This document shows positions 55,201 to 62,292 of a DNA stretch of 64,000 nt, one piece after another. This DNA comes from Leptidea sinapis. Taxonomy: Eukaryota > Arthropoda > Insecta > Lepidoptera > Pieridae. A program made the position numbers and the translations under genes. The stretch is taken from the NCBI RefSeq assembly GCF_905404315.1, contig NC_066288.1:6224501-6288500 (forward strand), given 5' to 3'. The notes beneath the pieces were generated by a model. That model was not told the origin of the DNA. It did not search any database and saw only the letters and a program-made list of their open reading frames with translations. Every line of letters begins with the position of its first letter. Positions within the stretch are counted from its first letter, which is position 1.

Positions 55201-58200
55201 ATTTAATATTCCATTTCAATTTGCTTCAGCACCATTTGTTGTGTTTCAGCACCCAATGAGTTAAAGCTTTTAAATTTTCAATATTGAATTTAAGTTATTA
55301 TTGTAATATTATTTTTTGTAAGTATTTCTTTCATTAGAAACCCATATCATATTATGTGATCGTTATAAACGAGTGTAATGCAAATCGTTGAGGATTTACC
55401 TCGTGAGGTGCAAACCTTGAGCCCTAGCATAAATGAAAATCGGTGTCCATAATTAAATATGTACATTAAATACGTTTGAAGCATCGGCTGGCTTATAAGG
55501 TAATAATAATAATATTGACACACTTTTCCACAAATTATTTTGCCCCAAACTAGGCATAGCCTGTACTATGGGAACAAGACAACGATATATTTAATACAAT
55601 ATGCTTACTTAAATATACATAAATACATATAAACATCCATGACTCGGAAACAAACATCCATATTCATCATATAAATGATTGCACATACCGGGATTCGAAC
55701 CCGGGACCGCTAGGTTAGTAGTCAGGGTCATTCGGCTATATAGGTCTTCAAGGTAGAAGTATCTCTTGTGGTTCCTCTGGTGTTACAAGAGAGTAAAGGC
55801 CGTGGCGACAATATGCCATGAGGTCATATATAGCTCATTTGAACTCCTGTTCCATAAAAGAAACGTACATTTTCGCGTATTCGCACTGTTGATCGATGTA
55901 GAGTTCCTTTCCGTTCCATCAAAGAGGAGAGTAGATAAGATGTATTTTGATAACAAATAAGATATCGTTATTTCAACATCTCCTCTCCGCTTAGCTTCGG
56001 TGAAAATTTATCAAGCGGAGAGGAGAGGAGATGTCTCATTTTTCTTTGATTTTGTTTGGAGGTGATCCTGGATGTGGAATAAGGTCATGGTTGTCATAAA
56101 TATGCAATGTCATACAAAGCAAACATGCATGTAAAATATCAGTCTTATCGGTTGAGGATAGAAAAGAATAGAAATACCTTTGTATTTATTTAGCATAGGA
56201 AATGACAAAAACATAACATTTTCTGAAGGTAAAGGTTTTTTGAGTTGGGCGGTGATGGCTAAGTCGGAAACGACGAGACTTAGGGGAAAGTCGTGAATCT
56301 GTCTCCATATATGAGAAACCAATAACAGCATAGTTAGTATTTTAAAATTTCTTGAACTTTTGACGGAAATCGAACCGAATTAATTTCAAAGATAATCATT
56401 CTTTGCAAAGAAATGTATTACTAGAAATGAAAGGAATGACGTAATTTTCTGTTTTTACACGGACGAAAACTGACTTCCTATTCAAACTTTTTGTTAGAAA
56501 TCTTACTATTTTTATTGATATTCTATCAAGGATAAATCCTGTCATGGTATCAAATGGAGTAAGGTCACTAGAGAGACGTATAAACTTATGCATAAGAGTC
56601 AACGGAAACCATTTAGAGCAACTTATTACTAAAGAAAAGTGAGATGTCTAAAGCAATTTGTATTTTTTTTTCTATTTACTTTTCTAATAAATCAAGGGCT
56701 GACAACTTACCTACATAACTTTCCTTTAGTCTCATAATTTCCGACTTGGCCATCAACGACCTTCTCAAAAAACCATCCTGTATAATCTGCTATACTATAT
56801 TAAGCCTTTTATGATAACATATTCCAATTTCAGGTGCAAGATTTGACCCACAAATACAATTGAACTAACTAACCACAAGTTAAAACCTGTAAGATAGGTC
56901 TCTGAGGATTAAGAAACGTGTCATGAAACTTCATTTAGTTTTTGTGAATCGAATAATATTAGCCAAATCGTGTGAACGGCCATATCGTCATAATAGATAG
57001 CGATGTTTTGAAATGTAACTACAATGTCTGGCAATGGCTAGATCGGGCACTATTCTCAACCATTGTTTTAAAATGAGTTTCATTCTCTTACAATGACTTG
57101 CGAAACTTTTGATTTTCAAACCAGCTTTATTATACAGGCTTTTTAGCACAACTGTTTCGATTAAACAATTGCTTTTTATGTATCTCGTAATTTGTAATTG
57201 AACGAGGTGAATTACTTGTGTGATTATTGTCACACTCTCAAATCCAAGAAAGGGTGTGAAATGCGGCTGACATTTTGAATTTAATTTGTTGAAATTGTTA
57301 AGTACAATGTCGATTTAATTAAAATGCTCAGAAAATTCCGGAGAAGCGTAGACTTTTTAGAATGAACAATTAATTGCATTTGCCAGGTCCAAAACAGAAA
57401 AAAAAAACAGTACATACGACTACCGGTTGCTTATACGAATAAATCACAGTTATATAAAATATTTGAAATATTTAGGGTAAGTTTAAGAGTAAGACGTTCA
57501 GCTGATGGTAATTGATATGCCCATATAATGCAGTGCCGCTCAGGATTCTTGAAAATACCAAAACTTCTAAGCGGTATGACAATTGTGCTCGTCACCTTGA
57601 GGCATAAGATGTTCAGTCTCATTTGCCCAGTAATTTCATTTAACTACAGCGCCTTTAGACCGAATCATAATAATGTTTACACAGTACTGCTTCAGGGCTG
57701 ACATAGGCGTCGTTGTGGTACCCATAATCTAGCCGGCATCCTGTGCAAAGGAGCCCCTCACTGGTGTAATATCTAAGTTCAAATATAATAATAATATTCA
57801 AGTTGACCGAATAAGTCCTGCGTTATATTTTATTCGCGTAGGGTATTATGGATTAGTGCAATGCGATCTATGAATATGAAAGCCGTATGTAATAAAGTCA
57901 TAGACGCTTGTGTAAAGGAAATATTCTAAATAAATTTAATATATTTTAGATTCATACTGTTCAGATTTCAGAGATATGATTGTTGTGTGAATTTAAATGT
58001 ATGTTTTGAATGGCAATTAACACTATATTTTTCAACTATAAATAGAATCTGGTGGCGCGGAATATGTGAACTGTATTGGCTGATTCAAAATTATAATTAG
58101 GTAAAACCTAAATCAGGATATATGACGGAATGAAGGCAACGTACCTACCTTATTCGATGAGGTCGTTCTCTCTCCAGCTGATCTCCAACTAACATTATGA

Positions 58201-60509
58201 TTCTGTATACACACATCGGCTAACTAACTAATTAATTAGTTATAAAGTGAAATACTTTGGAAGAAATAATGTCCGCCCTTCGATTCACCTCCCGTAATTA
58301 GTAAATTTGAAGGCTTTGCGCACACTAGCGCCATCTCTGTGGCCATGTACGCTGCTTTTGGGGAGAAGAATAATTTTAGGTACATAAAAGCGATATAGAA
58401 GATAAGTGTAGTAGGAAATACACAAAATAATATAAATACATATATATTCCGCGCCACCATTATCTTTCAACATAATATGGAATCATAAGTAAGGTTCGAA
58501 TACGTACGGTTATCACTGAAGTCGTCAACGAGGATAATTTCCTTAATGAGATGCTCTGGACTGCGATTCAGGACGCTAGAAATGAAATAGTTTAATGAAA
58601 AGTTCAGCTGCAGTATAAGAGATGCTTTTTTATGATAATAAGGGACAAGGCGGGCGGATGGTTTAGCTAATGGTAATTGATACGCAATGACCATTACAAT
58701 GCAGTGCCGCTCAGGATTTTTGAAAAACCCAAAAACTCTGAATGGCAATACAATAATTGCGCTTGTTTTATTTGCCATTTTGATTAAATTATCATTTGCC
58801 CAGTAATTTCACTAGCTACGGCGTCCTTCCGACCGAAACACAGTAATGTTTACACATTACCGCTCCACGGCAGAAATTAGCGCGGTTGTGGTATCTATAA
58901 TCTAGCCGGCATCCTGTGCAAAGGAGCCTTCCACTGGTTGGCATGAACTCCAAATCTTTTAGTTTAGATCGCGAATGATGAAATTTTGTAATGATCAGTT
59001 GAGTGTCATGTGGGCAGAAGTTATTTTGAAGTATTTATTAGTAGGTGCAACATTTAATATGAGCTCTATCTACAGTTGTTACAATGTGAATCTAGATTAC
59101 GCGGCAATAACTCACATCAAATGACCGGCGTGTTAATTGCTATAGGTTGCACGCGATTTATAGCGTTTTATAGTATAGGTTATCGTTTACATTCTTTTTT
59201 GTTTATTTTTTAGTATGAAAATAAGGGACGAGACGAGCAGGACGTTCAGCAGATGGTAATTGTTACAATGCAGAGCCGCTCATGGTTGTTGAAAAACCCA
59301 AAAATCCTGAGCTGTCACCTTGAGACATAAAATGTTAAGTCTCATTTGGCCAGTAATTTCACTAACTACGGCGCCCTTCAGACCGAAACACAGTAATATT
59401 TATACATTACTGCTTCACGGCAGAAATAGGCGCCGTTGTGGTCGCCTCCCACTGGTCGATTAGAAGGACAAACGAGTGTATGGGTCATCTGATGGTAGGT
59501 GATCACCGTTGCCAACTGCTACCACCACTGCTTTCTGTTACTTACCCTTATCGTATCGTCACGACAAAACCATTAATCAACTAATTAACTTTGTTAAATA
59601 TGTGTGATATTAATTTCAATGTGAAATAACACGAAACGTATGTTACAAAATTTGAAAGATACCATTGAGTGTCAAGATGCCACGCACACAAGTTGCCGTA
59701 ATAAAAAAGCTATTGTTCTTAGCTAGTGCGGTATCTAATTGAAGCGAAGAATTTGTTCATAGTATTTAGTTGAGCTGTTAAAACAAGCTTCGAATAAATT
59801 TAATGAAATATTACCTGACAATTGTGCGCAGGAGTGTCGACCTCGCTTCGTTGTGGAATGTAATAATGACACTAGTCTGTGGGAGGTCCTCTCCATATTT
59901 CTTCAATCGACACCTAGAATATCACAACAGACTTATAACTTTTCTGTACTCATATTATAAAGTGTAAGGTTTTAATTTTTTGAAGTTGCATGAAGCAGAT
60001 ATATTACTAGTGACGACCCGCTCGAACCCCGCGTATCTCCTGTCCGTTTATGCATGCCTGGTAAGCAAACGCAATTCTAATTAAAACTATTTCTTTAGGA
60101 AATGTTTGAATATGAATAGCTTTTGATCAACAAGGTAATGTAGTCGAAAGGACTACCATAGCTGTTCTATTTCGATTTAATTTGCGGCTATTTTGGGCGA
60201 ATTCTTCTTGTTTTTTTGCTAACCGACAATTTATCCCTTTTTTTGGTGCATAAAAAAGTTTAGTTTATATACCTACATGGCATTTCTAGTATCAGGGATT
60301 GCTCTATTGCTGGGGAGTGCATCAGATGCGGCCTGGTTGAATCTGTTCCGAACATACGGATCAATGTCCTTCGCCCCGCCAGCTATATATCCCCCCTCAT
60401 CGAAGTATCTCCCAGTACTCCCGGTGCCGTATTCCTCAGATGCAGGACTACTTTCAGGTTCTTCTACTTCTGCGTGTTGTTTAATCAGTCTTAGTGCTAT
60501 GTTTTCTTC
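33956..60509 (-). CDS. Polypeptide N-acetylgalactosaminyltransferase, GALNT2/Pgant2-like, 5' partial, 9 exons
   Basis: The enzyme transfers GalNAc from UDP-GalNAc to Ser/Thr and starts mucin-type O-glycans in the Golgi. Nine GT-AG exons join in frame to 511 residues, numbered from the first visible residue: stem with DPYVRNRFNQ and IPDTRNAMCR (about 53-80), GT-A domain start TSVIITFHNEARSTLLR (about 90-107), VDDFSDN (127-133), metal-binding DSH (177-179), GASADLRGGFDWN, IAGGLF, WGGEN (284-288), VGHVFRK (metal-ligand His about 312) and a C-terminal ricin-type lectin domain (from about residue 400). Exons: 60277..60509, 59815..59913, 58508..58575, 54515..54702, 43003..43116, 37712..37890, 36627..36833, 35192..35364, 33956..34230. 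Motif spellings fit GALNT2 orthologues best. The exon with the cytoplasmic tail and membrane anchor is missing. The last lectin repeat is divergent. Confidence 0.95.
34693..34790 (-). mobile_element. LINE family A, old 3' end
   Basis: The T-run then ATGGGATTGGGAG...GGTCATCTGATGGTTAGTGA matches the family A tail with many changes. It lies in the GalNAc-transferase intron between exons H and I. Confidence 0.4.
35192..35364 (-). CDS. GalNAc-transferase exon H (end of catalytic domain, start of lectin domain)
   Basis: 173 nt. Acceptor ttgattttcag|CATATC, donor ACATTGG|gtaatt. It encodes LREKLHCKPFKWYLEHVYPE followed by LQVP, then the first lectin-repeat Cys (RCLDTMG). Confidence 0.93.
35534..35857 (-). 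repeat. MITE with CTATTACCAAAATCGAAA ends, copy 1
   Basis: Inverted relative to the two other copies. Rich in GGATCCGAA and ACGAAAG-type sub-terminal motifs. It forms an inverted pair with 35932-36156. Confidence 0.65.
35932..36156 (+). repeat. MITE with CTATTACCAAAATCGAAA ends, copy 2
   Basis: Same family, opposite orientation, about 75 bp from copy 1 and shortened in the middle. Both lie in the GalNAc-transferase intron between exons G and H. Confidence 0.65.
36627..36833 (-). CDS. GalNAc-transferase exon G (VGHVFRK)
   Basis: 207 nt. Acceptor acttctttcag|AGTATGG, donor GGAGA|gtaagt. It encodes VWQCGGSLEIVPCSRVGHVF and RKRHPYTFPGGSG with the metal-ligand His, then ARNTRRAAEVWMDDYK. It leaves 2 nt. 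Confidence 0.95.
37551..37670. repeat. Minisatellite, ~18-bp units
   Basis: About six units of the type TCACTTGAAGATAATTCT with 15-18-bp spacing. It begins about 40 nt downstream of the exon F donor on the gene strand. Confidence 0.8.
37712..37890 (-). CDS. GalNAc-transferase exon F (IAGGLF, WGGEN)
   Basis: 179 nt. Acceptor gtatttgcag|TGGGAA, donor TTCAG|gttcgt. It encodes RTPMIAGGLFSMDRAYFNKL and DVWGGENLEISF, acceptor-site residues of the family. A short minisatellite starts about 40 nt inside the following intron. Confidence 0.95.
37931..38231 (+). repeat. Family B repeat
   Basis: About 300 bp from CAGTGGGAGGCTCCTTTGCA to TTATTTTCATAAAAA. It has both family hairpins: CAGTAATG/CATTACTG and GTGCCGCTCAG/CTGAGCGGCGC. 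It lies immediately upstream of exon F. Confidence 0.85.
39023..39547. mobile_element. Element X with Helitron inside, flanked by 18-bp target duplication
   Basis: An AT-rich ~190-bp element (CCTAGCATATTATAGTATGT... to ...TTAGTAAGTATGTAA) split by the Helitron 39183-39518. The 18-bp duplication AGGAGGACAAACGAGCAT on both sides comes from the LINE A copy it entered. Class unknown; a long duplication suggests target-primed insertion. Confidence 0.65.
39183..39518 (+). mobile_element. Non-autonomous Helitron with identifiable empty site
   Basis: 336 bp, TCTATACTAATATATAAAGC...GGATCAGCTA. The host sequence on both sides is contiguous in the copy at 40482-40689, which lacks the Helitron; this fixes both boundaries. 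Confidence 0.85.
40482..40689. mobile_element. Element X, copy without Helitron
   Basis: About 208 bp, same orientation, about 93% similar by eye to the X parts of 39023-39547. The point where the Helitron sits in the other copy is uninterrupted here (CACTACAAACATAATTATAA). Confidence 0.75.
40950..41475 (+). mobile_element. LINE 3' fragment, NTRNK type
   Basis: The plus strand encodes an intact C-terminal piece of about 95 residues (YYNTRNKGLLVTNSSRLHKI, FYNKVPATVQALSINKFKCF) followed by an untranslated end. It is 5'-truncated and sits in the GalNAc-transferase intron between exons E and F. Confidence 0.8.
41903..42006. repeat. Foldback element, ~105 bp
   Basis: GTTGTGACGCAATTAAATAA pairs with TTATTTAATTTTGCCACAAC. 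The stem is about 30 bp with few mismatches. Single copy in the window. Confidence 0.55.
42263..42510. repeat. Two tandem units of ~122 bp
   Basis: Both units start TGGTGGGTTCGCGATAAC, contain CACCTCTGATGATGAAGGAC, and end with ATATCCAATGTA. The second has a short (CGACAC)n expansion. Confidence 0.85.
43003..43116 (-). CDS. GalNAc-transferase exon E (GASADLRGGFDWN)
   Basis: 114 nt (38 codons, phase 0 both sides). Acceptor tgtgttgcag|GAGCCA, donor TTCAAG|gtaaac. It encodes RVVCPVIDVISMDTFQYIG followed by ASADLRGGFDWNLVFK, nearly identical in pattern to GALNT2 orthologues. It is noticeably GC-richer than the introns. Confidence 0.95.
43395..43590 (+). mobile_element. LINE ORF C-terminal remnant
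   Basis: The plus strand reads VEGTRPRGRSPMRWTYQVRQ, a LINE-tail pattern (G-x-RPRGR-P-RW-x-x-QVR), then stops and runs into a GAAGAAGAAGAAAA tail. It lies in the GalNAc-transferase intron upstream of exon E. Confidence 0.55.
44248..44484. repeat. Tandem repeat, ~100-bp units, 2.3 copies
   Basis: Units begin at 44248, 44351 and 44451. Each holds ATTATGATT..AACAATT and TATCCGAGGTTCTCGA, and ends with AATCCAAGATGGCC. Confidence 0.85.
44485..45596. other. No recognisable feature (GalNAc-transferase intron)
   Basis: Between the 100-bp tandem repeat and the 57-bp array. No element ends recognised. Confidence 0.4.
45597..46180. repeat. Tandem array of ~57-bp units split by family B
   Basis: Five units with the core TAGTGGGCGGTTACCATTAG plus TCAAATAGAAAATTCTCAAT: two before and three after the family B insertion at 45681-45964. 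Confidence 0.8.
45681..45964 (-). repeat. Family B repeat inserted in a tandem array
   Basis: Minus-oriented copy with its A-rich end at 45681. It interrupts the ~57-bp tandem array at 45597-46180. Confidence 0.85.
46462..46575. repeat. Dispersed repeat, copy 2
   Basis: Same orientation as 15660-15760. The surrounding sequence is unrelated. Confidence 0.55.
46904..47566 (-). mobile_element. Mariner/Tc1-like element, internally deleted
   Basis: The ends CAGGGTGGACCAAAAGTCC and the reverse of GGATTTTTGGACCACCTG are inverted repeats. The minus strand encodes GRPRTPRDQENVERVKSSV, LSLHPYKIQMVQELRPQDHA, LNGHVNRQNYRYW, then jumps to THAFQPTNPVTLDELKDRIR, so part of the catalytic core is missing and frames are broken. 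Confidence 0.8.
47574..48126 (-). mobile_element. Helitron remnant
   Basis: Starts (plus) CTAGCTGACTCAGCAGACTC and shares long blocks with 8723-9215. It abuts the mariner-like element ending at 47566. Confidence 0.65.
48525..48735. repeat. Dispersed repeat, copy 2
   Basis: Direct counterpart of 11345-11550, about 85% similar by eye. No inverted ends recognised. Confidence 0.55.
49409..49702 (-). repeat. Family B repeat
   Basis: Minus-oriented, with full end-to-end similarity and scattered substitutions. A second, older copy follows at 49757. Confidence 0.8.
49757..49897 (-). repeat. Family B repeat, diverged partial copy
   Basis: Contains the TTTAGCTGATGGTA, TACAGTGCAGTGCAGCTC and AAAATTCTGAGCAGC blocks of the family in order. 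About half the element remains. Confidence 0.55.
49915..50030 (-). mobile_element. LINE family A, diverged 3' end
   Basis: The T-run followed by GAGGAGGAAAAAGGATCATC and the CACCGCCCATGTTCTC block aligns with the family A tail. A short, old copy. Confidence 0.5.
50657..51023. mobile_element. hAT-like MITE, 367 bp, 8-bp target duplication
   Basis: Flanked by TTTGGTAC at 50649-50656 and 51024-51031. The inverted ends CACGGACGAGTAAAAAAA / CACGAACTAGTAAAAAAA match the copy at 2517-2903. The interior is about 85-90% similar to that copy by eye. Confidence 0.8.
51733..51966 (+). repeat. Family B repeat, 5'-truncated
   Basis: Plus-oriented. Begins in the first hairpin and keeps a perfect second hairpin (GTGCCGCTCAG...CTGAGCGGCAC, 51843-51887). 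Ends in CATAAAAAAAAG, directly beside a Helitron remnant. Confidence 0.85.
51971..52275 (-). mobile_element. Helitron remnant
   Basis: Begins (plus) with CCCAGCAAACGTTGTATTGC and ends with the AGAATCGGTCAAGCCGTTTC block and ...TATTAGAGA, a common Helitron 5' region read in reverse. The CTAG end is replaced by the neighbouring family B tail. Confidence 0.6.
52462..52765 (+). repeat. Family B repeat
   Basis: Plus-oriented near-full copy. Its second hairpin stem is weakened by substitutions (ATTACCGCTCAG / CAGAGCGGCAC). Confidence 0.8.
52883..52908. repeat. Perfect short hairpin followed by T-run
   Basis: AAATGCACGC and GCGTGCATTT form a 10-bp stem with a short loop, followed by TTTT. Possibly just a palindromic relic. 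Confidence 0.5.
52909..54514. other. Largely unassigned intron upstream of exon D's donor side
   Basis: Holds the CGCGTTATA palindrome (listed separately) and pyrimidine-rich TTCTCTTC runs near 53770. No gene or transposon is supported. Confidence 0.4.
53303..53338. repeat. Palindrome AAACGCGTTATA / TATAACGCGTTT
   Basis: Perfect 12-bp arms with a 12-bp loop. CGCGTTATA recurs once more just downstream (53360-53368) in otherwise AT-rich sequence. Confidence 0.6.
54515..54702 (-). CDS. GalNAc-transferase exon D (catalytic DSH)
   Basis: 188 nt. Acceptor aactaacag|CTGACG, donor AAAGAG|gtgaga. It encodes REGLMRSRVRGADAA and LTFLDSHVECN, where DSH is the metal-binding D-x-H motif. It ends in phase 0. 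Confidence 0.95.
54953..55205. repeat. Foldback MITE with ~80-bp arms, copy 2
   Basis: Same arms and loop as 32806-33053, more diverged on the right arm. It also keeps the outer GATTAATGCGAGTGTTACAC block that flanks copy 1 on its other side. Confidence 0.65.
55499..55750 (-). mobile_element. tRNA-derived SINE
   Basis: Third copy. The head is shortened next to the A box (GAATGACCCTGAC), which probably weakens Pol III use; the B box GGTTCGAATCCC is intact. Confidence 0.85.
55767..55858 (+). mobile_element. LINE family A, terminal ~90 bp
   Basis: The plus strand runs from GGTTCCTCTGGTGTTACAAG to CTCCTGTTCCATAAAAG, the last part of family A. It lies directly after the minus-oriented SINE ending at 55750. 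Confidence 0.5.
55976..56035. repeat. Hairpin of ~17-20 bp stem (CATCTCCTCTCCGCTT)
   Basis: ACATCTCCTCTCCGCTT pairs with AAGCGGAGAGGAGAGGAGATGT, with one 5-nt insertion in the right arm and a 21-nt loop. Precursor-like size, but no evidence of expression. Confidence 0.55.
56036..57490. other. No recognisable feature (GalNAc-transferase intron)
   Basis: Short open frames on the minus strand (56110-56331, 56396-56602) lack known motifs and flanking splice logic; I treat them as chance. Confidence 0.4.
57491..57764 (-). repeat. Family B repeat
   Basis: Minus-oriented near-full copy lacking the A-rich end. Diverged in the second hairpin. Confidence 0.8.
58050..58459. repeat. Inverted-repeat element with TGGTGGCGCGGAATAT ends
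   Basis: A perfect 16-bp inverted repeat (58050-58065, 58444-58459) encloses 410 bp with an AGCGCCATCTCTGTGGCC block. It ends 49 bp from exon C. Confidence 0.5.
58508..58575 (-). CDS. GalNAc-transferase exon C (VDDFSDN)
   Basis: 68 nt. Acceptor catttctag|CGTCCTG, donor AACC|gtacgt. It encodes VLNRSPEHLIKEIILVDDFS, a typical GT27 block. A family B repeat and a small inverted-repeat element flank it closely in the introns. Confidence 0.93.
58626..58937 (-). repeat. Family B repeat
   Basis: Minus-oriented near-full copy, 51 nt upstream (on the gene strand) of the exon C acceptor. Confidence 0.8.
59210..59456 (-). repeat. Family B repeat with internal gaps
   Basis: Minus-oriented copy missing short internal stretches, including part of the second hairpin. 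A LINE family A tail follows at 59462. Confidence 0.75.
59462..59515 (-). mobile_element. LINE family A, tail remnant
   Basis: AAGGACAAACGAGTGTATGG and the following GATCACCG block match the family A 3' end. Adjacent to a family B copy. Confidence 0.45.
59815..59913 (-). CDS. GalNAc-transferase exon B (start of GT-A domain)
   Basis: 99 nt. Acceptor attctag|GTGTCG, donor GTCAG|gtaata. It encodes CRLKKYGEDLPQTSVIITFH followed by NEARSTLLRTIV, the highly conserved nucleotide-sugar-side start of the catalytic domain. It leaves 2 nt. Confidence 0.93.
60277..60509 (-). CDS. GalNAc-transferase exon A (stem region)
   Basis: 233 nt. Acceptor atctttccag|GAAGAA in phase 0, donor GCCAT|gtaggt. It encodes a low-complexity acidic stem, then GGYIAGG, DPYVRNRFNQ and IPDTRNA. 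It leaves AT, which makes Met with the next exon. The acceptor shows that at least one coding exon lies upstream (higher coordinates). Confidence 0.93.
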
Positions 60510-60704
60510 CTGGAAAGATAAAAAAATAAGAAACATGTCACCTGGAGAATTTATTACTATCGAGGTTGGTTCATCGAATAATACTTTAATATATATTTTT
60601 AGAATTGGAGGAATGAGGCTCGAGTAACATATTGAAGTTTGTTATCATAAAAGTTAAAACTTCTTAGCGACGAACTCGTGTATTAATTTCGTATTCATCT
60701 TAGC

Positions 60705-60835
60705 TCAGGTGTTATTGGCATGCGGCGTGAGTGCGGGCCAAAGCGGGTGCCGGGCGAGCGCCGAGCAGGTACTAGGTAGTCAGAAAAGAGCTATCGAGCG
60801 AGGCGGTTATGTCACACGCGCATTCCAGGAACATC
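60705..60835. other. Short GC-rich, CpG-containing block
   Basis: GCGGCGTGAGTGCGGGCC, CGGGCGAGCGCCGAGC and TCGAGCGAGGCGG stand out from the AT-rich surroundings, about 200 bp beyond the first visible GalNAc-transferase exon. It could be an internal promoter or a noncoding exon, but no ORF with a membrane anchor was found here. Confidence 0.3.
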
Positions 60836-61544
60836 ACGTCCCTATTACATTGTCATAAGGCTTTGTGAAGTGTACCTACTATTACGATTGTCACTTTTGT
60901 TGCTAATAATAATACCGAGTGTTTGTAAGACTGTGTTTGTTTACTTGCTGCATTCACAGTACATCCACGAAGATCATGATCATCATGAGTCATGACCATG
61001 AGAACAGTCTTGCCCTGTCATATATAATATATGGGGGAACCTGTTGTACCTTGGCACTATGTGTATATGGGCACAAATCGCCACCTACCGTCAATTGTTT
61101 GCAACTATTGATAATTATGTTTTAGTTTATCGTTAAAATGAATATATTATTATAGATATATCTGAAATATATAAGATTTAAATACAAATAGCTATTTGTA
61201 AACATAAAACTGTTATTTAATAAGGTCTAACTAATTTAATAGAAACTGTTTTGACTGTTTGAATTGTTGCAAGATGTTTGATGTTTCATTTATTGTTAAA
61301 ATATTTAATTGAATGTGTAAATGTTCAAATTAATTTGTATTCGAATTAGTTTCGTTATTCTGTATCAAACTTTATTATTTTACGCAATAAGTCTTTCTTA
61401 ATTGTATTTCGAAACTTGCTTGCAGCGCCATTTTCTTACTTCGTAGTGTTTGTTCAAATTAAATGAACTTATTTTACAATACCTTATTTTATTTGTGTTT
61501 TAAAAGAAGTTGTATCTACTCTGTTTCATCTATTGTACGGAAGC

Positions 61545-61620
61545 TATAAAAGCGGTTGTTTTATGTAAAGACGGTTCATATCTATACTAGCAGTTGTGCT
61601 TCAATAAACTGTCTGTCTCT
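61545..61620 (+). promoter_or_regulatory. TATA-box and polyA-signal-like cluster (LTR-like)
   Basis: GCTATAAAAGCGG at 61545-61557, then CTTCAATAAACTGTCTGTCT about 45 nt later; this spacing is typical of a retrotransposon LTR U3-R-U5. No matching second LTR or clear ends were found. Confidence 0.3.
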
Positions 61621-62037
61621 TAGTGTTGTATTTCTTCATGATGGACAATTCAAGGAAACCCTGGTTTAACGCCGACATGTACCTAGGCTAAGGCTGCTTT
61701 CAAAAATTCCCGCGATGTTACATTCTATTATATAGTGTATTCAGTACATCACTACTGACTATTCAATTTGAAAGTAGTCACTTACCGCCATTAAGCTGGT
61801 GTTTGGTGTTATCGACGTTAAAAAGTTTTTTGGGGCAAAATGTTAATATTTATAAGCTGTGAAGTCTGATAATTTTCAACGTTTTATAATAGTCACTGAG
61901 TTTTTATATGCCATTGGTTCTTTTCTATAACTATTATTAGAACAATCTTAAAGTTACGAGATAAGTAAGCCCAAATTATTTGAAATCCACAGTTTTGTTG
62001 AAGTTGGAGTAGTGTTGTACTTTGGTCTGTCAATCAA

Positions 62038-62065
62038 TTGTACCTTGGTCAGCAGCCAAGGTACA
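62038..62065. repeat. Hairpin TGTACCTTGG / CCAAGGTACA
   Basis: A 10-bp perfect stem around TCAGCAG. It repeats the sub-terminal motif of the surrounding putative element and could be a protein-binding site. Confidence 0.5.
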
Positions 62066-62221
62066 TTTAGATGTTGTACAGCTATAACTATTTTTTAAGC
62101 TATTGCATAGCTTCTATCGCGGGCCTTGAGCGTGGAGACCGAATCCAGAAATTCCGTAACGAAAATAACCTAACACTTACTTACTAGATCTATATAGATA
62201 TTTCGCCACAGTCATTACAGT

Positions 62222-62292
62222 TGCCGTGGAACAGCGGTTACACGTATGCTTTTTGTGCAGAAGGTCCCAGGTTCGAGCCTGGGGTACGTCTT
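62222..62292 (+). pseudogene. tRNA-like sequence with T arm
   Basis: GTGGAACAGCGGTTA (A box) and CCCAGGTTCGAGCCTGGG, a perfect T arm with B box; a T-run follows (62294 on), like a Pol III terminator. The anticodon arm is weak and the acceptor stem is not convincing. It lies inside the putative 2.57-kb element. Confidence 0.5.

Noticed and set aside
45645..58778. Recurring short ORF (GRAYQLPSAERPARLVPY-type) in several family B copies
   Set aside because: The similarity follows the DNA repeat, stops fall at different points between copies, and there is no domain. Not a gene family.
60277..60627. 116-codon open frame on the plus strand over GalNAc-transferase exon A
   Set aside because: Antisense of a real exon. 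Codon composition mirrors the minus-strand stem and no domain is present.
60705..60860. GC-rich block as the missing first GalNAc-transferase exon
   Set aside because: Its minus-strand frames hold early stops and no hydrophobic anchor. Kept only as a possible regulatory or noncoding patch.
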